In this document: one piece after another, positions 20,710-26,195 of the stretch
How positions within the stretch are numbered: the first letter of the stretch is position 1
Layout: every line of letters starts with the position of its first letter
Assembly: GCA_964461295.1 (NCBI GenBank)
Contig: CAYWTX010000348.1
Span: 1-26,195 of the forward strand
From: CAYWTX01 sp964461295
GTDB taxonomy: Bacteria > Planctomycetota > Phycisphaerae > SM23-33
DNA: 26,195 nucleotides
Reading direction: 5' to 3'
Program-made: the position numbers and the translations under genes
Notes under the pieces: generated by a model
The model's input: only the letters and a program-made list of their open reading frames with translations
What the model was told of the DNA's origin: nothing
Databases searched by the model: none

Positions 20710-23415
20710 ATGAGGATTCTTCTGTCGCTCCTGGCCGGCGCGTGCGGGATGTCTGTTCTGTCGGCCGGCGCGATGGGCCAACCGTCCGCGGCGCCCCGCC
20801 CCGCCGCCTCCGCGCCGGGGGGGGGATCCAGGAGCGCCTACCAGGCCCTCGATGAGGACGCGCTGGCCGCCTCGCTCCAGAAACTCCAGATGTATGACCT
20901 GCTCCTGGAACTGGGCACGAGCAGCGCCAGGCCGGAAGGAGAGCGGCTGTCTTGGCGGGCCGCGGGGCTGCTGGGCAAGGCGGGCGGCGAGCCGAATCGC
21001 GCCGCGGCCGAGGGCCTGATCGACGCGGCCATCGCCGACTACGGCAAGGTCATCGAGGCGAACAAGAAGGATGCCAGCCACAAGGGCCGGATGCGCTACT
21101 ATCGGTCGCTGTTCCAGCAGATGCAGGCGGAGGGGTTGACCAAGACGGAGCCCTACGCGCAGAAGATCATGTTCCTGCTGGACAACCCCGCCGACAGGCA
21201 GCAGGTGCTCACGTTCACGCGGCGGGCGATGGAGGGCTGGGAACAACTGGAGGAGGATCTGCCCGACCTTCGTTCGCGGTGGATGACGGACGACGACGCG
21301 AAGATCACCGGGGTGTTCTATCAGTTGGAGCAGATGATCCATGAGACGCACTACCGGGGCGCGTGGCTGCGCTTCACCCGGGCCATCGCGACGCCCCCCG
21401 GCGACGCGCGGCGGAAGGAACTGCTCCAGCGGGCCGTGACCGACCTCGCGGAGTTCCGCCGGCCGATGCGGGCCGGCGACGACCTCTATGCCTGGGCGGC
21501 CCTGCTCCAGGGGATGGCGGCCCGCGAACTGGGGAAGTACCCCGACGCCCGGAAACTGATCGAGGAAGCCGCCGGCGACCGCAGCCCCGATGACGTGCGG
21601 TTCAGGGCCCTTTTTGAGTTGGCCAAGATGACCACCGAGGAACGCGATCCGGCGGCCGCCGCGGCCGCCATCGAGTCGTTCCGGGAGAAGGCCTCGAAGA
21701 TCGCCGGCGTGCCGCCCATCGCCGTCGACATGCAGTCCGTGCTGCTGCGGAACCACATGTACACGCTGCTGTCGGAGTCGGCCAGGAGCACGGCTCCGGC
21801 CAGGGCGGCGGTGCTGGCGGCACAGGGGGCACGAGTGCTGCTGGCTTTCGTCAAGGAGCACCCGGACCACACGCGGGCGTTCGCCTCGGCGATCGGCCCG
21901 CGATACGAGGGCCAGGACCCCAACATGCTTCCGCCCGACGTGCTGGTGCTGATGGGGATATGGAAGAGCCAGGAAGTGAAGACCCCCCAAGCGCAGGACG
22001 ACGCGGAGAAACTGTTCCGGGCCGTGCTGAAGGCGAGGGACGCCAACGACGCCGCCCCGACGGTCATGGCGATGGGCTACCTGGCGCTGCTGTACGCGAC
22101 GAAGGGCAACGCCCTGGCCGCCGCCAACATGTTCCGCCAGTTGGCGGAGACCTACCCCAAGGAGCCGCTGGCCAAGTCGGCGGCCTGGGAAGCCGTCCGC
22201 ATCATGGAACGGCGGATGGATGACCCCGCCGTCAAGCCCACCGATTCCGACCACGCCGAGTATCTGGGGGATCTGGAGGTGCTGCTGGGCAACTGGGGCG
22301 CCGACAAGGACGTGAGGGTCAGGAACTTCGCCCTCGGCCTGGAGTACGAGCGGATCGGACGCAACGCTGACGCCGCCAAGGTCTTCGACCGCGTCGGCCC
22401 CGACGAGGAGACATACCTGCCCGCGCGAATGCATTCGCTGAACCTCCGCGGCCAGACGCTGCTGGACAGCGCCAAGGACGTCGCCGGCGCGACGGCGTTG
22501 GTGGGCATGATCGGCGACTACCACAGGGCGGCCGCCGCGTTCAGGAGCCCCAACCCCCAGCGCCTGTTGCTGGCCCGCCAGATGGGCGCCCAGATGGATC
22601 TGCTGGCGGCCCAGCTTCAACTGGAGGTCCTCGGCGCGACGGCCGCGGCCCGCGCCGCCGCCGAACAAGCGGCCAGGGATTGGGCCGACGTGCCCGACAT
22701 GGAGGACCACTGCCTGAGGGTGGTGATCCACACGTACCTGAAGGACCAGAACCTGCCCAAGGCGATCGAGTTGTTCGACAAGATCAAGAAGGGCGGCGAC
22801 GAAGTCGTCACCCTCGTGGTCCACCAGCTTCGCCAGCGGATCGAATCGCTGGACCCCGCCAGGGACGCCGCCGAACTGAAGCAGTACCTGGACAACTACG
22901 CCCGCTTCGCCGAGATGCTTCACAAGACGGCCGAGGACCGGCTGCGCGCGGCATCGGCCGGCAAACCGGCGGACTGGCTCGACGCCCAGATGTACGTGTA
23001 CCGCCAGATGCTGGCCGGGGCGTATGAGTACTCCGACGCCAAGACCGACGAGGGCCGCGCCCGCGTGGCCAAGGGCCTGGAGATGTACCGGCAACTCGGC
23101 AAGCAGAACAAGACCGACGGCGTGAACATCCGCGGGATCGCCCGCTGCTGCCGGAAGCTCGGAGCCAATCAGGAGGCCATGAACAGCTACAACGTGCTGG
23201 TGGCCGGGCTGGAGCAGCGATCCAGGATGTGGTGGAAAGCCCAACTGGAGCGGTTGCGGTTCGCCGTCGAGGTCCATGCCCGCAACCCCGAGGAGATGAG
23301 GAAGATTGAACTCGAGCTGCAACTGCTGATCGACCTGGACCGCAACCTGGGCGGCATGGTCGACGAGTTCATGGCCATCAGGCAGAAGTTGCCTTCGTCC
23401 AGCAAAGGGCCGTGA
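20710..23415 (+). CDS. Large secreted helical-repeat (TPR-like) protein
   Basis: A 901-residue exported protein and the last gene of the operon. The signal peptide (MRILLSLLAGACGMSVLSAG) ends near AMGQ. The mature protein is almost entirely helical with TPR-like pairs: LYAWAALLQGMAARELGKYP, APTVMAMGYLALLYATKGNA, AANMFRQLAETYPKEPLAKS, NFALGLEYERIGRNADAAKV and DAQMYVYRQMLAGAYEYSD. No enzymatic motif is visible and there is no outer-membrane anchor or lipobox. TPR proteins of this size scaffold protein complexes. In this context it is probably the periplasmic partner of the VWA transducer, linking the inner-membrane motor to an envelope target. The ribosome-binding site (GGAG) is rather distant. 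Confidence 0.85.
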   Translation: MRILLSLLAGACGMSVLSAGAMGQPSAAPRPAASAPGGGSRSAYQALDEDALAASLQKLQMYDLLLELGTSSARPEGERLSWRAAGLLGKAGGEPNRAAAEGLIDAAIADYGKVIEANKKDASHKGRMRYYRSLFQQMQAEGLTKTEPYAQKIMFLLDNPADRQQVLTFTRRAMEGWEQLEEDLPDLRSRWMTDDDAKITGVFYQLEQMIHETHYRGAWLRFTRAIATPPGDARRKELLQRAVTDLAEFRRPMRAGDDLYAWAALLQGMAARELGKYPDARKLIEEAAGDRSPDDVRFRALFELAKMTTEERDPAAAAAAIESFREKASKIAGVPPIAVDMQSVLLRNHMYTLLSESARSTAPARAAVLAAQGARVLLAFVKEHPDHTRAFASAIGPRYEGQDPNMLPPDVLVLMGIWKSQEVKTPQAQDDAEKLFRAVLKARDANDAAPTVMAMGYLALLYATKGNALAAANMFRQLAETYPKEPLAKSAAWEAVRIMERRMDDPAVKPTDSDHAEYLGDLEVLLGNWGADKDVRVRNFALGLEYERIGRNADAAKVFDRVGPDEETYLPARMHSLNLRGQTLLDSAKDVAGATALVGMIGDYHRAAAAFRSPNPQRLLLARQMGAQMDLLAAQLQLEVLGATAAARAAAEQAARDWADVPDMEDHCLRVVIHTYLKDQNLPKAIELFDKIKKGGDEVVTLVVHQLRQRIESLDPARDAAELKQYLDNYARFAEMLHKTAEDRLRAASAGKPADWLDAQMYVYRQMLAGAYEYSDAKTDEGRARVAKGLEMYRQLGKQNKTDGVNIRGIARCCRKLGANQEAMNSYNVLVAGLEQRSRMWWKAQLERLRFAVEVHARNPEEMRKIELELQLLIDLDRNLGGMVDEFMAIRQKLPSSSKGP

Positions 23416-23416
23416 C

Positions 23417-23477
23417 GTACCGAGGACCGGATGCCGGATACCGCGGACCGGACACCGGGAACCGGGAACCAGGTACC
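23417..23477. repeat. Heptamer array, NNNCCGG type, after the operon
   Basis: Units GTACCGA, GGACCGG, ATGCCGG, ATACCGC, GGACCGG, ACACCGG, GAACCGG, GAACCAG and partial GTACC run without a break. The array starts one base after the last stop codon of the operon. It is the clearer of the two arrays of this type. Confidence 0.7.
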
Positions 23478-23514
23478 TTCCCCACCCCGTATTGACCCCG
23501 TGGCGCTCGGAACT

Positions 23515-23608
23515 CCCGTGCCGGGACGGTAGTTCTTCAGAAACGCGAGCTGGGGGTGTCCTGACCCGTCTGAAAGGCGTTTTCGAGTAACTACCGTCCC
23601 CGCACGGG
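23515..23608. repeat. Long inverted repeat in the convergent gap
   Basis: Arms 23515-23534 and 23589-23608 (20 bases each, one mismatch; right arm begins AACTACCGTCCCCGC) enclose 54 bases. The loop contains TTCAGA/TCTGAA and AAACGC/GCGTTT pairs in crossed order. It lies between the converging TPR-like and GH130 genes. AACTACCGTCCCC-type palindromes recall REP-like elements linked to RAYT transposases, but that identification is from memory and no transposase is here. Confidence 0.6.
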
Positions 23609-23637
23609 GGTCTCTGTGTCCTCCGCAAACGGCACTC

Positions 23638-23688
23638 CCCAACCGCATGCGGCCGGCGCGCCACATGGGGCCGGGGAGTGCGGTTGGG
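23638..23688. repeat. Second inverted repeat near the GH130 3' end
   Basis: CCCAACCGCA (23638-23647) pairs with TGCGGTTGGG (23679-23688); alternatively CACTCCCC (23633-23640) pairs with GGGGAGTG (23673-23680). The two pairings exclude each other. It sits 33 bases beyond the GH130 stop and could help end or stabilise that transcript, though no T-run is present. Confidence 0.4.
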
Positions 23689-23720
23689 CCAGGCATCGCC
23701 ACGGGCGGGGCTGCGGATGC

Positions 23721-25235
23721 TTACGGGCCGCTGTCGATCAGGCTTCTCAGCAGTTCGTTCAGGTCCACCACCGCCATGGAGGCGGTTCTGTCCGCCTGGG
23801 CGTACGGCATGAACAACTTGCCCCCGTGAACGAGCGAACCGCACGAGTAAACGACGTTCGGGACGTAGCCTTCGCGCTCGGCGCCCTCGGGCGCCAGGAG
23901 CGGACGCCGTAGCCGGCCACGGATCTTCGAAGGATCGTTCAGGTCCAGCAGCAGGACGCCGATGGCGTAGCCGCGCATCGGGCCCACGCCGTGGGTGAGC
24001 AGCAGCCAGCCTTCGGGCGTTTCGATGGGCGAGCCGCAGTTGCCGATGTGTCGCAGCTCCCATGGCTCGGTCGGCTTGATGAGGATCGCCGCTTCTTCCC
24101 AGAAGTGCACGAAGTCGGAACTGGACAGGTAGAGGTTCTCCCCGTCGATGCGGGAGCACATCATGTAGTGGCCGCCGATGCGGCGGGGGAACAGCGCCAT
24201 GCCTTTGTTGACGGCGGCCCGGCCGTTGAGCGAATGGGCCTCGATGGAGCGGAAATCGGCGGTCTGGAGCATCATGGGGAGGATGCGCACGCCGTTGTAG
24301 GCGGTGTAGGTGCCGAAGTAGGTCGCGCTGCCGTCGTCGTTGACGAAGCGGACCAGGCGTACGTCCTCCATGCCGCGGGACTCGTGATCGTGTGTGGGGA
24401 AGATGACCAGTTCGGTGAGGCTGACGCCGGGGCCCAGGTCGATGCGGTAGTTCGACCGCGCCAGCCAGAGGAGGGTGTCCACGGCCCATTGACCGCCGGA
24501 CAGGTAGTCCGCCTGCGGGCGCGTCTGCTCCGCGATGAGGACCAGCTCTCTAAGGGTGAACTCCTCGGGAAGTTGCTCCAGCACGTGTTGATTGCTCGGG
24601 GCCAGCGTGTTCATCTCGGTCAGCCGCTTGACGATCAGGTGCTTGAGATACTTCTTGTCCGGCCGGATGCGCCCTGGAGCGAGCTTGGTCGCGGGGGCGT
24701 CGAGGCGGACGTGGAGGCCGCGGTCGACCACGCCGGTGCGGAAGACGATCGACGAGACGTGGCCTTCGCCGGTGGCGCGCAGGCTGATGATGAACCGCAG
24801 TTCGCCCTCGCCGAGGCCGGACTGGTCCGCGTGGGGCACGATCGACGGGTTGAACAGCGCCGCGGCGTTGAAGGCGTATTCCATGGTCATGTACGCGCCC
24901 AGCAGTTCGCAGCGGGCGCTGGACCATCCGTCGAGGCCGGCGCCTGCCATGGCCGCCCCGCTGCGGCAGTTCTCCCGGAACACCTCGTGCAGGTCGGGAT
25001 GGCGATCACAGTACGACGCACAGACTTCGTCCAGCAGCGCGGCGACTTCGGATTCTTCCACGGCCGCGACCCGATCCAGCAGGCGGCGCAGCCGGTCGGC
25101 TTCCTGGGTGAGAAACGGCAGGGCGATGACCCGCCCGTCCTCGGGCGCAAAGCGAATCGGCAGGCGCTCGACGTGGACGGCGCCTGCCTCGCCCTTCCGG
25201 GCCGCCGACAGCCGGAGCACGGAGGGAATGCTCAT
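23721..25235 (-). CDS. GH130-family glycoside phosphorylase
   Basis: A 504-residue protein with a five-bladed propeller of the GH130 type preceded by an N-terminal helical extension of about 230 residues. Family features are SRGMEDVRLVRF (Glu290, Asp291, the catalytic Asp region), YFGTYTAYNG, NKGMALFPRRIGGHYMM, GNCGSPIETPEGWLLLTHGV and the final YSCGSLVHGGKLFMPY. GH130 enzymes phosphorolyse or hydrolyse beta-mannosidic bonds, often beta-1,2- or 1,4-linked mannosides; specificity here is unknown. No signal peptide, so cytoplasmic. ATG at 25235 is chosen because GGAGGG lies just upstream and it overlaps the previous gene's stop (ATGA); the frame is open further upstream but that lies within the neighbour. 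Confidence 0.88.
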   Translation of the reverse strand: MSIPSVLRLSAARKGEAGAVHVERLPIRFAPEDGRVIALPFLTQEADRLRRLLDRVAAVEESEVAALLDEVCASYCDRHPDLHEVFRENCRSGAAMAGAGLDGWSSARCELLGAYMTMEYAFNAAALFNPSIVPHADQSGLGEGELRFIISLRATGEGHVSSIVFRTGVVDRGLHVRLDAPATKLAPGRIRPDKKYLKHLIVKRLTEMNTLAPSNQHVLEQLPEEFTLRELVLIAEQTRPQADYLSGGQWAVDTLLWLARSNYRIDLGPGVSLTELVIFPTHDHESRGMEDVRLVRFVNDDGSATYFGTYTAYNGVRILPMMLQTADFRSIEAHSLNGRAAVNKGMALFPRRIGGHYMMCSRIDGENLYLSSSDFVHFWEEAAILIKPTEPWELRHIGNCGSPIETPEGWLLLTHGVGPMRGYAIGVLLLDLNDPSKIRGRLRRPLLAPEGAEREGYVPNVVYSCGSLVHGGKLFMPYAQADRTASMAVVDLNELLRSLIDSGP

Positions 25236-26195
25236 GGCGCCCTCCCTGCGGCGACCGCGACCGCCTCGGCGGGACGGGCGCCGGCGACGTCCGGGATCGC
25301 GTCGTTCGAGGTCTCGGGCACCGGCTCGGTCAGGGCCTCCCGGCGCTCCACCGCCATGACCGTCATGAGGGCGATCAGCCAGGCCAGCGTCGATTCCGCC
25401 CCCTGGTTGAGGTTGGGGCCGTCGGCGTGCAGCCCGTCGCGGCAGCCGCCGGTGTGATAATCGTAGAGCACCGAATGCGTGTCGTTGGCGCCGATGAACC
25501 ACTCCAGGCAGCGCCGGGCGCGGTCCAGCCACTGCTCCTGGCGCGTGTGGCGGTACGCCTCGGCGCAGGCCTCGACCAGCGCCATCGCCTCGACGGGCTG
25601 TTGATCGAACCGCGCGCGATCCCCCCGCCGAGTCAGCCAGCCCTGGTTGCCGACCAGGCTGATGGTTCCGTCCTCGCCGAACTGCTGGCGGATCAGCCAT
25701 TCCAGCGACGCCAGCCCCTGGTTGAGCATGTCGTGATCGGGAATCCACTGGCCGGCGAGGATGAGCGCATGCGGCAACTTGGCGTTGTCGTAAGTCACGG
25801 CGTCCTCGCACCAGGGCCAGTCGGGAGCGGCGTTCTCGCGGAAGCGGGCGAAGAGCCGCTGGGCCAACTCGGCGCGGATGCGGCGGGCGTGGGTGTCGCC
25901 CCCGAACCGCTGCAGGTAGGCGTGGATGCCCACCAGCGAAAACGCCCAGGCTCGCGGCGAGCCCAGGGCGGGCGCCGACTCCAGCGCCGCTTGGAACAGC
26001 CGCGTGGAGAACGGCAGGGCCGCGTGGTTGGGCGCCAGCGCCGTCGCCAGACCCAGCGCCCAGATGCCGCGCCCGTGCACGTCTTCGCTGCCGACCTCCT
26101 CCAGCCAGCGGCGATCGTAACTCATGAAGTTGCGGAACCGCTTGTGCTGCGGGTTGAAGGCGTGGTGCAGGAAGGACATGTACGTGTCCGTCAGG
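25232..26195 (-). CDS. Partial glycosyltransferase-associated helical domain protein
   Basis: The 3' part of a gene whose start lies beyond the right edge; the frame is open to the window end, reading LTDTY before MSFLHHAFNPQ. The visible 320 residues are alpha-helical with repeated (alpha/alpha)6-toroid-like segments: SYDRRWLEEVGSEDVHGRGI, WPWCEDAVTYDNAKLPHALI, EAMALVEACAEAYRHTRQEQ, and DGPNLNQGAESTLAWLIALM. This region is familiar as the C-terminal half of GT4-type glycosyltransferase proteins encoded beside GH130 genes, but the transferase domain is outside the window, so that assignment is inference. Its stop overlaps the GH130 start by four bases, indicating one operon. Confidence 0.75.
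   Translation of the reverse strand, partial: LTDTYMSFLHHAFNPQHKRFRNFMSYDRRWLEEVGSEDVHGRGIWALGLATALAPNHAALPFSTRLFQAALESAPALGSPRAWAFSLVGIHAYLQRFGGDTHARRIRAELAQRLFARFRENAAPDWPWCEDAVTYDNAKLPHALILAGQWIPDHDMLNQGLASLEWLIRQQFGEDGTISLVGNQGWLTRRGDRARFDQQPVEAMALVEACAEAYRHTRQEQWLDRARRCLEWFIGANDTHSVLYDYHTGGCRDGLHADGPNLNQGAESTLAWLIALMTVMAVERREALTEPVPETSNDAIPDVAGARPAEAVAVAAGRAP

Noticed and set aside
19969..24489. An uninterrupted minus-strand frame of about 1500 codons opposite the ExbD and TPR-like genes
   Set aside because: It is antisense to clear genes, has shadow-like low-complexity composition typical of GC-rich DNA, and crosses a non-coding gap and the GH130 gene in a wrong frame.
1..26195. CRISPR arrays, tRNA, rRNA or transposase genes
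   Set aside because: No regularly spaced direct repeats with unique spacers, no cloverleaf-like or rRNA sequence and no transposase motif was seen. The tandem repeats found have 7-base units with no spacers.

Overview
This is a GC-rich bacterial segment that most resembles a member of the Planctomycetota (Phycisphaerae-like). The basis is the gene mix: GspG-like pseudopilins, a VWA/ExbB/ExbD/ExbD/TPR operon, a REC-PP2C-STAS regulator, GH130 next to a glycosyltransferase-type domain, many small toxin-antitoxin (TA) genes and abundant short intergenic repeats. The phylum call is inference. No rRNA, tRNA, CRISPR array or intact insertion sequence was seen.

Layout. (a) 96-3573: a secreted beta-propeller protein and a SAM methyltransferase in tandem, a convergent lipoprotein gene, a repeat-rich spacer, then a trans-isoprenyl diphosphate synthase. 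(b) 3609-7031: three TA modules around a B12-binding-type radical SAM gene. The hicB-like gene has no usable start codon and hicA is cut to 14 codons. The ParE/RelE-like toxin has an in-frame amber codon at position 68. Only the DUF433/DUF5615 pair looks intact. (c) 7077-8177: a clan GH-A glycoside hydrolase. (d) 8517-13229: a six-gene pseudopilin cluster with two duplicated GspG-like pilins and four minor components. Two minor components end in extra domains, a beta-sandwich and a beta-propeller. Hairpins and heptamer repeats lie between and inside these genes. (e) 13298-16351: a galactonate dehydratase-like enzyme and a REC-PP2C-STAS switch protein, each with its own candidate promoter.

(f) 16593-23415: a compact six-gene operon behind a good TTGACT-N17-CACAAT promoter. 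It encodes a membrane-anchored unknown protein, a zinc-ribbon/TM/VWA protein, one ExbB, two ExbD and a 901-residue secreted helical-repeat protein. The VWA protein has TonB-like topology and a TonB-like Ser-x3-His pair in its single membrane helix, but no TonB domain. It is the best candidate here for an undescribed proton-motive-force-driven system. (g) 23721-26195, minus strand: a GH130 glycoside phosphorylase overlapping a gene that runs off the window, probably the alpha-helical C-terminal part of a glycosyltransferase-like protein.

The carbohydrate genes (GH-A hydrolase, DgoD-like dehydratase, GH130 pair) are scattered and do not form one polysaccharide-utilisation locus. The pseudopilin cluster and the VWA/ExbBD operon are the two multi-protein envelope systems.
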